A stretch of DNA of 64,000 nt. Origin: Antedon mediterranea. Lineage: Eukaryota; Echinodermata; Crinoidea; Comatulida; Antedonidae. Each line of letters opens with the position of its first letter. The stretch's first letter is position 1. Shown piece by piece: positions 10,002 to 20,769 of the stretch. Position numbers and translations under genes: made by a program. The stretch lies in assembly GCF_964355755.1 (NCBI RefSeq), contig NC_092676.1:13686288-13750287 (forward strand), read 5' to 3'. A model generated the notes under the pieces. The model was not told the origin of the DNA. It saw only the letters and a list, made by a program, of their open reading frames with translations, and ran no database searches.

Positions 10002-10805
10002 CAGAGCCATATATATAAAGAGTTACGACATTGAAGATTAGAAGCCATGTTTGTGTCAAAGAATTCGCACGCTGAGGGCGCGCGCGTCTTATTTGTATAG
10101 CGTTTTCCTGTAGTTCATGCTTTATTTTTAGATTTTTTTGTCTATGAAATAACGCTTATATTCCGTTTTTATTTTAGTAATTAATTTTATTAATGGTATT
10201 AATTTTGTAACATATATATATATTGTGTCTATAATAACAAAAGAATAAATACTAGGGCCTACATGCAAGTCAGGATACATCAAAGCATGAACCAATACAA
10301 ATTCACCCCTCTTTTTATACAGTATATGCTCTCCGTGTGTTTTTGACACAAACTTTCAGAGACTCGTTCATCATTTCATTTGTAATAATTTGCCTTTATT
10401 ATTTTAATATTGTTCATACCTATTCAATATATTATCAAATATATCCACGACACTTTATTATTTTATTTAGTCATCAAAGCATGCATTATGAATTGAAAAT
10501 ATTACATAATTGTTATTAATGGGACGTAGTTATGGGATGTTTTGTTCCAAAATCAATCAATCGAACGTTATAATGTACTAGCGTACGCGCGCGCAATATT
10601 CTTTGGCGCAAGTGGTTCTGTACGCTGTGCACGTCGATATTCCACCGTGAAATGTGCAATTACATTTTTTTTGATATAAGAAAAACTTTAAAGTAATTTC
10701 TTGCTCCTATACTTTACATGTTAACGGAGACAAGTTTGACACAAATTGATCTGCATATCACGTGACTTAAATCCAATGTCGTAACTCTTTATATATATGG
10801 CTCTG
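10002..10805. mobile_element. hAT-like MITE A, 8-bp TSD
   Basis: The ends are CAGAGCCATATATATAAAG... and the complement ...CTTTATATATATGGCTCTG. The 8-bp direct repeat TCCATAAT lies at 9994-10001 and 10806-10813. An 8-bp duplication and CAG-starting ends are hAT hallmarks. No transposase is encoded. Its inverted relative follows directly. Confidence 0.87.
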
Positions 10806-10813
10806 TCCATAAT

Positions 10814-11431
10814 CAGAGCCATATATATAAAGAATATTGCGCGCGCGTACGCTAGTACATTATAACGTTCGATTGATTGATTTTGGAACAAAACATCCCA
10901 TAACTACGTCCCATTAATAACAATTATGTAATATTTTCAATTCATAATGCATGCTTTGATGACTAAATAAAATAATAAAGTGTCGTGGATATATTTGTTA
11001 ATATATTGAATAGGTATGAACAACATTAAAAAAGGCAAATTATTACAAATGAAATGATGAACGAGTCTCTGAAATTTTGTGTCAAAAACACACAGAGAGC
11101 CATATACTGTATAAAAAGAGGGGTGAATTTGTGTGTTTTTTGTATTGGTTCATGCTTTGATGTATCCTGACTTGCATGTAGGCCCTAGCATTTATTTTTT
11201 TGTTATTATAGACACAATATATATATGTTACCAAATTAATACCATTAATAACTTTATTTACTAAAATAAAAACGGAATCTAAGCGTTATTTCATTGACAA
11301 CAAAATCTAAAAATAATGCATGGAACTACAGGAAAACGCTATACAAAAGAGACGCGCGCGCCTTCAGCGTGCGAATTCTTTGACACAAAAATGGCTTCTA
11401 ATTTTCAATGTCGTAACTCTTTATGGCTCTG
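10814..11431. mobile_element. hAT-like MITE B, inverted neighbour of A
   Basis: It starts CAGAGCCATATATATAAAG and ends TATGGCTCTG, with TCCATAAT on both sides (10806-10813 shared with MITE A, and 11432-11439). Its body is the reverse complement of MITE A over about 600 bp, but it lacks a roughly 200-bp piece of A (about 10610-10790). A and B therefore form a near-perfect giant inverted repeat sharing one target duplication. Confidence 0.87.
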
Positions 11432-11571
11432 TCCATAATAGGTAACTTTCATAATTGGCTGTCCAAAATGATTTTTGTTGGCGTACTTGTACGTTCGTAG
11501 TTTATTTTGCGAGTAGAAGTAATAGTTAAAATACTAATTTACTTTCTCTTCAGACTTCGAGGCGGCCTAGG

Positions 11572-13942
11572 TTTAGGCCTAGTAGGAGGCCTAATTAGTA
11601 TAATTATTTAAGTCTCTCTAGCCTCTAGGCCTCTAGGCTAGTCCTGTTAGTTAGGCTACCTCAGGCCTACTACTACTAGCCTAGTAGGAGGCCTAGCTAG
11701 AGTCCATTTGTTATTGTCCACTAACTAGCTTACAGCAGGGGGTACCTCCTTGCTACAGTAGGAATACAAATGACATGGGCTCCATATTAAGTAGATAGGT
11801 TTCCTACTACAAACAACTAGGCCTATCCTCAGTTATCTATTTTTTTGTTTTTTTATTATTTTAATATGAATATTTTACAGAATAACATACTGTTTTACTC
11901 GTAACTCTATACTGCAGGTCAGGTCTGGCGGACTAGTCTGTCACTATTCAGTCTTTTAGTTTTACTAATACCACTGCCACCACCGCTACTACTATACTTT
12001 GAAGACCGAAATCAGCTACTAGCCTAGTCTACTACTAGACCTATTGGTAGTTTGTCTTCAAATCACAGACATCTAGATTGCTAGATTGACCTATTAAAAT
12101 TGTTGTTTTTTTATTATTTTGTAAATGAACAGTTAGTAGGTTGGCAGTGTAGCAGAACCAGAGCTATTGTTACTGTATGTTATTATGTTATCTATTTAAA
12201 TCTCAATTGTTTTCTCATATTTTCTGCATGTATTACAGATTGTGTACAGTGTATCTTCTGATCAATGTTATAGTACAGTAGCATGGACATTTCTATTAAC
12301 TAGGGTAAGTAACAGATAGGCCCAACCTACAATTGAAGAAAAATACTTTACATATAACCACACTAGACCTACATCTTTTTTTAGGAGATTTTTCAATATG
12401 ACCAAGATACTGTAAAATCCAAAGAAGAAGCCTATTTAGAAAAAGTATTTGTTTGCAAAAGTAATCTCGAAAAGAAGGATACAATTTAGACAAACGTAAT
12501 ATTGTCATTACCGTAGTAGAAAAACTTACTGACAATACATGAAAATTAATTTTTAACATTCTGATTTGAAATGGTCTATTCATTTGAATTGCTAAGAAAT
12601 TAAAAGTAGATATTTCTTTTTTATTTCCATTCATTATAAACATTACAATCACTGTACAAAGAATAGATAAATCCACTAACAAATTCATGCAGAAAATATA
12701 AAAAATTTAATTAAATGTTATATTAAAGCATTCATTCAATAAAGCCTTTATCTTTAAAACATTTAATATCAGTTTTCATCTAGTGAGTATGGTAATAATT
12801 GACTCTGACAACTGGTATAAACTTAAATTTATTAAAACAATCCTACATATCTTTTTTTTAAATGCAATAAAATATTTAAACATAACTGTGTCCCACCATA
12901 CAACATGAAAATTTGTCTCAGCATTACTAAGATTGAAGTTACTTGCATTATACAATACTTAAACATTATTATAGTATTTAAATATTTCCTTTTTTTATTA
13001 TAGGCATACAGATGTTTGATATTCTGCTCATATACAGTATGCTGTTGAAATGGAAAAGTACATCACTTCAACATAATAACTTTGATCATATCATCGATCA
13101 ATAATTATAGTAATAAACATAATAATTATGGTGTATTTTATTTATCTTTGCTATTTTTTAAATTGTAGTTTAACCATGTTTTTACACTTTGAAAATTAAT
13201 ATAATTCAGTATTTTTTAATGTGATTTAGATTTTGAATAAACTGTTCTGAATACAGAACAAAGGTGTTGATTGTACACTGCGTGTATGTAAACTTGATTT
13301 ATTGTCTAATTCTTATTATTAAACATTAAAATTGATTCATTTAATTAAACAAGATAATAAATGGATGAGATGTGCTGCTGTTGATCAACTTCAGACTGGG
13401 ATGATTTGTCATTTGGCTATGTGGATCCAGGATTTTGAAATAGGGAAGGACCTAAAATGACGAAATGAAGTGCTGAACTGTGATGTCTTTTGCAATATTA
13501 AATTGATAAAGTTGATTTTTATTATTACTGTTAACAAAACAAAATAAAGTCCAAAGAAAAAAAAATACAACAATTACATTGAAACACCAATGCATTAAAA
13601 TAACAGTTTACATTTTCATTATCTTAAAAAAATAAAACTTCTTCAATATTAGAGTATTATTATGGGGTATTTTTTATTTTTGTAAAAGAACGGGTGGGTT
13701 GGGTGATTTATTTAAACTTGCAATAGTATGGTAAGTTGCGTAATGTCTGTCCGTACTAACATTCAAAACCTAAAATGAAGTTCAAATTAAATTATTTGTT
13801 GTTGAATAAATCTCACATTTCATTATTAGTGGACAATAAAAAATGGTCTAGGCTAGTTGTACTAGAGGTAGCCTAACTAACAGGACTAGCCTAGGCCTAG
13901 GCTACAGAGACTTAAATAAATATAGTTATACTAATTAGGCCT
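11572..13942. mobile_element. 2.4-kb AT-rich element with about 150-bp TIRs
   Basis: The inverted ends share GGAGGCCTAATTAGTATAA, TTTAAGTCTC and GGCTAGTCCTGTTAGTTAGG, with imperfect similarity continuing to ATTGTCCACTAA. CCTAGG occurs at both borders (11566-11571 and 13943-13948), suggesting a 6-bp duplication. The uninterrupted host sequence (CTTCGAGGCTACCTAGGTAC) survives in the other arm of the enclosing element near 17410-17435. A 130-codon minus-strand frame inside (12296-12688) has the composition of AT-rich noise. Confidence 0.7.
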
Positions 13943-13977
13943 CCTAGGTACGGGGCGCCGTATGGGACATTGCTAAT

Positions 13978-14406
13978 TTTGTCGAAATATTACAATTTTG
14001 TCTACACATAATTAATTTTGTCAATACAAAATTCATTTTGTCAACACAAAATTCATTTTGTATTGACAAAATTCATTTTGTGTTGACAAAATTTATTCTG
14101 TGTGGACAAAATTCATTCTGTAACAACAAAATTCATTCTGTGTAGACAAAATTCATTCTGTAACGACAAAATTCATTTTGTGGCGACAAAATTCATTCTG
14201 TAACGACAAAATTCATTTTTTTTAGACAAAATTAATTCTGTGTGGACAAAATTAATTCTGTGTAGACAAAATTAATTCTGTGTGGACAAAATTCATTTTG
14301 TGGCGACAAAATGTATTCTGTGTAGACAAAATTTATTCTGTGTAGACAAAACTCATTCTGTGTAGACAAAATTCATTTTGTTGCAACAAAATTCATTTTG
14401 TCGCGA
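13978..14406. repeat. 20-bp satellite array, left arm
   Basis: About twenty units of ACAAAATTCATTCTGTGTAG-type sequence. Each unit contains an ACAAAATT...TTTTGT half-palindrome, so the array can fold in several registers. Variants in the linker (GTGTAG, GTGTGG, GTAACG, GTGGCG) alternate. The mirror-image array is at 16922-17390. Confidence 0.9.
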
Positions 14407-14925
14407 TTTTGTTAGCCGAGCCTACTCAAGCGTGGGACAAAACGTTTTAACATTTAAATTAGAAGGCGGGGTTGTTATTGGAAACTCTACAATACAGTAC
14501 AATTCTGATCACTTTGATACCGATCATTACCCACATAACTCTAGTATCTCCGTAATACTCACCCACCCCTACACTTCCTAACACCAGGGAGTTGTAATTA
14601 CAACTCCCTGCACTCGGGTGACTTTTTGAAGTACAGTAGGCCTATATTGTTTAAAACCTTCCCATGGTTAGGTTTGTTGATACGTATTACACGTGCACCA
14701 TTGTGTGGACGCGTGTATTAGCATTATTTTGTAAAACCCAGCAAACGCAAACTTACCTTCTACAAATTCTATCTCGATTTATTTATGTGGTCTGTATTAA
14801 ATTTAAAATATGTTTTGTTACAAATATGTAAATTTTGTATCTGTATATGTTTATATGATTCTATATTTAAATTAACTGTTTTTAGTTTTTCTATCTAGTT
14901 AGGTTTCATATTTACTTTTGTTTTT

Positions 14926-14990
14926 AGTCGCGTGAAAGCGACTCTATAGTTCACTATGTCGGTCGGTCTGTCGGTCGGTCCGGTATCACT
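14926..14990 (+). repeat. AGTCGCG / CGGTCGGT dispersed repeat
   Basis: AGTCGCGTGAAAGCGACT (hairpin) is followed by CTATAGTTCACTATG, a CGGTCGGT run and CCGGTATCAC. Related copies are at 19469-19515, 34203-34270 and 34840-34940. Confidence 0.7.
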
Positions 14991-15663
14991 TTGCGTTTTA
15001 TCGCGTTTTCTGTACTCTTTGAACTGCACGCGACTTACAGTGGCTGTTGGCCTTGTTTGCTATATGCTTTTGAAAGAAAAATGGTAAAGCACTTTCTTTA
15101 CCTCGACTCACGAATCAAACGATTTAAATTGAAAACAGAGTCCGATGCTGTTGTTTGAATATAATAATGTTAAAAATGCTAGATATAAATGTTATGTTTC
15201 TATGCTTATTTTACAACTTCATGGTTGATTTTATTGAAGTTCAAGTTGAAGTCAAATACAAAGTAAATGAAATTTGCCTTCCAAGGTTCAAATTACAATA
15301 AAAATAACAACAGTTAAAAACATACAATACTATACAATGGATAAGATAATAGATAAGAAATATGCTATGTATAAAACATTATGAACAGTATAAATATTAA
15401 AATACTATATAAAGAATAAAATATAAAACGTCTCAAGTTATCTTTTAAATTGTTTGTTGTATTGCCTGATTGCACACGGAAGAAATGATTTATTATGATT
15501 TATTATACATTGCTAATTGCAATTAATTGTTTATAGGTTTACATTGTTCTTTGTACTTTTGATGTACGTATTCAGTCTTGATAAGATTGATGTTAAATAA
15601 AAATGCATTTTCCACTAATAAAATATGGAGTTGTATCGAGAGAGTATCGTAATTTCTGGCAGA

Positions 15664-15893
15664 ATGGTTTTCGGTCTGGAAAGGTCATTATTACAATGTC
15701 TGGGGTGTTGATATTTATACATCGAATGTTCGAATCGAATCGCCCCATTATTGAAGCTTTACCTGAAGAGGTCCTAGACAACTTGCGTAATCTTGGAGAA
15801 GCCCAGACCCTCAGTCAAACCAGAATGGTTTTCGGTCTGGAAAGGTCATTATTACACTGTCTGGGGTGTTGATATTTATACATCGAATGTTTT
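15664..15893. repeat. 70-bp direct duplication
   Basis: A block from AGAATGGTTTTCGGTCTGG through GTTGATATTTATACATCGAA occurs at 15661-15730 and again at about 15822-15891 with one or two differences. The 89-codon plus-strand frame crossing it is unrecognised. Confidence 0.75.
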
Positions 15894-16106
15894 ATGGGCA
15901 ATCAGTCCTGAACCTAGCCAACGTAGGCTACCTGGCCTACTTACTACTGTAGGTTAGAGGTTATTAGGTTTCGCAGGGTGGATGACTGTTATAATAAAAC
16001 TAACGTGAGCAATCTTTTTTAGTCAGTTCTTTAAATGTTTTTTTCTTCTTCAAATAACGGACAGCTTTCAGCATCATTATTTCAGCAATGATTATTATTA
16101 TCTTAA

Positions 16107-16449
16107 AGATATATTGTCCCCCGAAAAAATGTTTTTTTTAATCTTTTTGTTGAATATGTTATTTTAATCACATAATAGTTATTCACTTTCACAAAAAATT
16201 GGGTCTCAAAAAAAAATTATTTACCTGAAAAAACTGTCATTTAAAGCAAAAAATGGTCAAATTGTCTAAAAGCCAATGAGTTTTTAGGTAATTTAACTGT
16301 TTATTTTGTCTTTTTATAGGTGAAATAATTTTTTTTCTCTTTCTTTTTTCTTATGGAAGTGAACAACTTCATTAAAACTGCATAATGGCCTATTCAAAGT
16401 CCGATTTTAAAAATCTTTATTTTACATGATTTTGGGAGACAATACATCT
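16107..16449. mobile_element. TTAA-flanked MITE (Kolobok/piggyBac-like)
   Basis: The inverted ends AGATATATTGTCCCCC and GGGAGACAATACATCT are flanked by TTAA on both sides (16103-16106, 16450-16453). AT-rich and non-coding inside. A TTAA target and AG-starting ends suit Kolobok-type elements; family assignment is inference. Confidence 0.72.
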
Positions 16450-16857
16450 TTAATTTTAAAATAAAGTATATACATTTTATAAGATTATTAAATAATATTT
16501 TAAACGACAAAATATTAAATAGCTCCATTACTACAATTTTACTTAAGTAATTAAGCAGGGCTCTAATGAAAACCATTTTCCGATTTTTTAATATAGAATA
16601 CATTATAATAATAATTATTATTACTGACGACGTAGATATTAAATTGTCAAAGTATGAATACTGATCATATCTGATATTTTCAGGGGTCCCTGATATTATA
16701 AAATATGATGGCAATAGAGACGGAGGCATGCTTAGCCATAATAACTGAACCATAAAAAATGTCAAAGATTCGCGCGCTGTCATCATTTATAGCTTCACCC
16801 TGTCTTGCCGGCCCTTTTCACGTTTAAACTCCGCCTTCTAATTTAAATGTTAAAACC

Positions 16858-16921
16858 GAGCCTACTCAAGCGTGGGACAAAATGTTTGAAAAAACGTTTT
16901 GTCCCACGCTTGAGTAGGCTA
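16858..16921. repeat. Hairpin, about 25-bp stem
   Basis: GAGCCTACTCAAGCGTGGGA is followed, after a short AAACGTTT-like loop, by its complement ending CACGCTTGAGTAGGCT. The left arm of the enclosing element has only one copy (about 14416-14438), so the second strand is a local inverted duplication at the junction with the satellite array. Confidence 0.8.
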
Positions 16922-17390
16922 GGCTAACAAAATGAATTTTGTCTACACAGAATGAATTTTGTCTACACAGAATAAAGTTTGTCTACACAGAATACATTTT
17001 GTCGCCACAAAATGAATTTTGTCGTTACAGAATGAGTTTTGTCCACACAGAATTAATTTTGTCCACACAGAATTAATTTTGTCCACAGAATTAATTTTGT
17101 CCACACAGAATTAATTTTGTCGTTACAGAATGAATTTTGTCGCCACAAAATGAATTTCGTCGTTACAGAATGAATTTTGTCTATACAGAATTAATTTTGT
17201 CAACACAGAATTAATTTTGTTATACACAGAATGAATTTTGTCGAGACAAAATGAATTTTGTCCACACAGAATAAATTTTGTCAACACAAAATTAATTTTG
17301 TCAATACAAAATGAATTTTGTGTTGACAAAATTAATTTTGTATTGACAAAATTAATTATGTGTAGACAAAATTGTAATATTTCGACAAAA
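16922..17390. repeat. 20-bp satellite array, right arm (inverted)
   Basis: About twenty-two units of AATGAATTTTGTCTACACAG-type sequence, the reverse complement of the left array at 13978-14406. Units are 18-21 bp, with linkers alternating between TCTACACAG, CCACACAG, CGTTACAG and CGCCACAA. Confidence 0.9.
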
Positions 17391-17499
17391 TTAGCAATGT
17401 CCCAAACGGCGCCCCGTACCTAGGTAGCCTCGAAGTCTGAACAGAAAACAAATTAGTACTCGCGAAATAAACTACGTACGTACGAGTACGCCAAAAATC

Positions 17500-17690
17500 A
17501 CCTATTATGGACAACACAATGGATGGCGCACTACTCCAATAAAATCCCCTATTGTGGACAAAAAGTCACCTATTTTGGACAGCCAATTATGAAAGTCACC
17601 TATTATGGACAAACAACAGCGCCCTCTAGTCCCTATTATGGACAGAAAGTAACCTATTATGGACAGAAAAGTAACCTATTATGGACAGAT
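17500..17690. repeat. Subterminal CCTATTATGGAC motifs
   Basis: Seven copies of CCTATTATGGAC or close variants sit in the last 190 bp of the long-TIR element (near 17502, 17548, 17569, 17599, 17631, 17652 and 17674). Complementary copies lie in the left arm (9481, 9941, 9959, 9992, 11431). Clustered subterminal motifs commonly serve as transposase-binding sites; that role is inferred. Confidence 0.75.
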
Positions 17691-17722
17691 TTCACCATGG
17701 CTACTGTGAGAGCCCCAGAACA

Positions 17723-18560
17723 ATGGCAACCAAAAATGAAACAGTTAACTCCAGCTTTGAAAACTGGCGACAGAATGTATTATATATTTTTTCTCTTGAC
17801 GCCAATCTTTCACCATTCCTTGCTGACGCATTCACTTGGAAAAAGAAAACCGCAGGAAACCCCACAAGGGGAATACTTGACGATGAGGACACTGTCTCAG
17901 CCACATCGAGAAAAACCTCGCACCAAAAAAATGCTCAACATGAATATTATGTTAAGCCAAATCGCCAACTTTTGCCCAGTTATATCCAGGAATTCTATTA
18001 TAAAGCAATCGACATCTCTTTCTGATATTTGGGAAAAAATACGGCAGCGTTTTGGTTTCCAGTCTTTGGGAGCGCACAACTTGGATCTCCCAAACATCAA
18101 AACGCTACCAGCCAAAAAACATCAGGCTGACTCCAAAGCATGTCGCACAGCTATTGTCAACAAGGAACACTGGCCACAGTATAACAATTTCTCCAAACAA
18201 ATGGCTCCTAACCAAGCTTTTAGTAAATCTTCTCAACGACCACACACTTCACCCTCAGTAAGTCAGTGCAGATTTCTTCCAGCAGCTGATAGAAATAGTC
18301 TCGGCAATTCACATTTCGTACACGCAGAAAATGACTGTACAACACTCCCTGACGAAGAACGCTGTATCGAAGACCTCACTCAAGGTCCACAACATGATCT
18401 GCCCACCGACCTAATCGACAAACCAGCTTCAGCCAGCCGAGTCAATGTTATTCAAGCACCATCTCTGAACACATCCTATCATCATTTCCCAGTGAAGGCA
18501 ACACTAGACATTGGTGCCACAACCAATCTCATTCAAGCATCACTTAGTTTTATTGATATG
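17723..18560 (+). pseudogene. LTR-retrotransposon gag fragment fused to protease remnant
   Basis: Frame 1 (from an ATG at 17723) holds NSSFENWRQNVLYIFSLDA, then FLADAFTWKKK and PTRG. A frameshift near 17930-17940 leads to MLSQIANFCPVISRNSIIK and STSLSDIWEKIRQRFGFQS. This is the capsid-like pattern of a gag family found in animal LTR elements. Downstream, VKATLDIGATTNLIQ is a D-[ST]-G-A-like aspartic protease box with Ile in place of Thr/Ser. RT, RNase H and integrase are absent; the sequence passes quickly to a 3' purine tract and LTR. It is an internally deleted, non-autonomous derivative. Confidence 0.75.
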
Positions 18561-18713
18561 CCTATGACACTGGCAACTCACATTGCCCAATACTGTATAC
18601 CATTGTACTTTTATTTCTGTATTCCTGCCACTTGTGCACATTATTTTATTTTGCTTTTATTGTGTTTTTTATTTTTTCAATTTTTGAAAGAAAGGTGGAA
18701 GGAAGAGGCGGTT

Positions 18714-18900
18714 GCGCCATCACACTCGAACGCCCTTGTGTGTTTTTGTTGCAGTGTGCGCCACCGTGCGCCCTATCGAGTGACATTGTTGTCGCCATGT
18801 GTTAGTTGGTTCTAGTAGTAGGCCTAGTGTCGATTGATTACTTTGGTTTATTTATTAAAAGTGTTCATATCTTCGTGAAGTTGATTAGTCCTTATTGCCG
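18714..18900 (+). mobile_element. 3' LTR copy of small LTR retrotransposon
   Basis: Nearly identical to 9189-9370. It follows a purine-rich tract (GAAAGAAAGGTGGAAGGAAG, about 18686-18709). Immediately after it comes the leader of the second palindromic array. Confidence 0.72.
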
Positions 18901-18905
18901 CAGGA

Positions 18906-19033
18906 ATTTACGGTGGCTGATTTCCGCCAAAGAAAACAATTATTTTATTATAATACGGCGTTATAACGCCGTAATTAGGGCGTTATAACGCCATATTAGG
19001 ACGTTATAACGCCGTATTAGGGCGTTATAACGC
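18906..19033. repeat. Palindromic GGCGTTATAACGCC array, copy 2
   Basis: Same leader (TACGGTGGCTGATTTCCGCC) and same 22-bp palindromic units as at 8216-8346, here four units, abutting the 3' LTR. Confidence 0.85.
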
Positions 19034-19035
19034 TG

Positions 19036-19263
19036 ATGTGGTTGAAGAGGTTTGATATCCTCGACAATTACAAGGTAAAAAGAAATGCTACGAGTGACAA
19101 TATTAGAGCAATTCTACATGATGCTGCCCACCGTACCTTGATACAGGGAACATCATACATATTATGTAGATGCTGGCACAGCGTGTTTGTAGAACACTTG
19201 AAACCAGCTCTACATATGATGAACATTAAAGATGTCTGTCAAACAGCTATACCAACAACCTAG
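19036..19263 (+). other. Unrecognised 75-codon frame
   Basis: The frame starts MWLKRFDILDNYKVKRN and ends with a stop at 19263. Its composition is less AT-biased than noise and it lies just after the palindromic array, so it could be the truncated 3' end of a transposon protein. I cannot assign it to a family. Confidence 0.2.
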
Positions 19264-19433
19264 CGCGTCATAGCAGCGTTAAATGTGCCACAATATGCAT
19301 CAGAAGAATAAAGAAATACGACTAAACTTCTTCTCGAATTTATAAAGAGTCTGTCTGTGGACAAGTTAATGACATTTTTATGAGATACACTACAGGTAGT
19401 TCATTTGAAAATAAGGTTTTTAACTTATGTTAA

Positions 19434-20247
19434 GGCTAGCCTCTACCCTTACACATAAATAATTTTAGTCGCGTGCAACGCGACTCTACAGCTTACTATG
19501 CCGGTCGGTTTGTCGGTAAATACTAACTTGAGCACGCAACTGCAGCCATGTATATGGCCTTGCTTTCCAAATTTGTTAGAACAGATTTTGGTATTACTAG
19601 ACTGTGCAACAACAAAAAACAATTAATATTGATAATATGACGACTAGAACTATAAAAGGAGACAATATAGTTCTAGTTGTGATCTAATTAATATTATTAT
19701 TAATTAGTTTGAAGGGGTTTCTCAAAGGTTTTTTTTTTAGATTATCTCCTTTTATAGTTCTATATGATCTAATTAATAATCGGTTTGAAGGAGATTTGTT
19801 TTTTTAGGAGTTTGCACTCTGAAGTCAGTATTTTTCCCAGAAAAATCGATGTTTTTCAACGCAAAAACTTGCATTAATTTCAATAATTTTGTTTTATAAA
19901 TTGTCTTCTTTTTAAATATAATTATGTTATTGTTATAATCAATATAAGTGGTTTGCAGGAGGTATGATTTTTTTTTAGATTTGCGCTGTGAAATCTGTAG
20001 GCCTAATTTTCCACAAAAAAATGATTTTTTTACTCAAAAACTGGCAAAAATTACCACCATTCAATATTTTTCCCCATAAATTATCACCTTTTATAGTTCT
20101 AGTTGTGATCGAATCAATATTAATTGCTTTGAATAGGGTTTGACCTCAAATATGGAAAAAAAAATGTTTCACTATGATTGATGAAGATGAACCCTATCCC
20201 ATAATGTTTTCAGTTTTTTTACTCAGTACTAGTAGTAGAGGCTAGCC
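19434..20247. mobile_element. TTAA-bounded element with internal tandem repeats
   Basis: The inverted ends GGCTAGCCTCTAC are flanked by TTAA (19430-19433, 20248-20251). Inside lie the AGTCGCG/CGGTCGGT motif (19469-19515) and three diverged units of about 170 bp, each with CCTTTTATAGTTCTA and AATTAGTTTGAAGG-like blocks. No coding. Confidence 0.68.
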
Positions 20248-20769
20248 TTAAATTATTAATAATATGTTATTAAATATCATTATATTTATTTATTTAGTTA
20301 TTTATATTTCTTTATTTAAGGAGCTAATCAAATGTTGGGAAAGAAAATAAAAGTGCGTTATGTTCAACAGTCTGACTTGAGAGACGTCCAGTTGCGCATA
20401 CATGTGGGTGCATCCTTATATACCTGCAAGTACACATTGTCTAAACGTAACATAGCGCATGCGCATCATCTTAGTTGTTGAGTCTTTGAAATTCTGAAAT
20501 ATGAATATTAAAACGGAGTACGAGTGAGTAGCCAATCGCATGCAGCTGAAACTAGTCAACCGGATAATCGTATGCACCAAGAATTCTTGGTGTCAAACCA
20601 CGTGACTTGTGCGTGTTTCCTCAGACGGAGTATCCAAAATCAAGTAGTATACGTATGAAACGCCATATGTGCCAAAATATTTATCTTTTTACTAATATTA
20701 AGACAAAACTCCGTCTGGAACCCAGACTAGGTGAAAAGATATCTTGATGGAAATCAATCCAAGTGAAAA

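Larger units (their letters stand above)
9472..17697. mobile_element. 8.2-kb long-TIR element with satellite arms, inserted in a gag leader
   Basis: The outer ends TGGTGAAATCTGTCCATAAT (9472) and its complement (to 17697) open two long inverted arms. Each arm has, from outside in, several GTCCATAATAGG motifs, the unique segment GACTTCGAGG...GGGGCGCCGT, and a 20-bp satellite array (13978-14406 left, 16922-17390 right). A GAGCCTACTCAAGCGTGGGAC segment follows. The core is about 14470-16830. The left arm was later expanded by at least four insertions (9494-9923, 10002-10805, 10814-11431, 11572-13942), which explains why it is much longer than the right. No transposase is recognisable, so it is non-autonomous or of unknown type. 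No clean target duplication was found. Confidence 0.75.

Noticed and set aside
12296-12688. 130-codon minus-strand frame as a membrane protein
   Set aside because: Very AT-rich, hydrophobic by composition, inside a repeat element, and no recognisable motif.
14378-14581. 67-codon frame at the satellite/core junction
   Set aside because: It starts in the 20-bp array and has no family resemblance.
17523-18815. 430-codon frame as a single host gene
   Set aside because: It begins in the GTCCATAATAGG repeats, passes through a frameshifted gag/protease relic and ends inside an LTR; only 17723-18560 has meaningful content.
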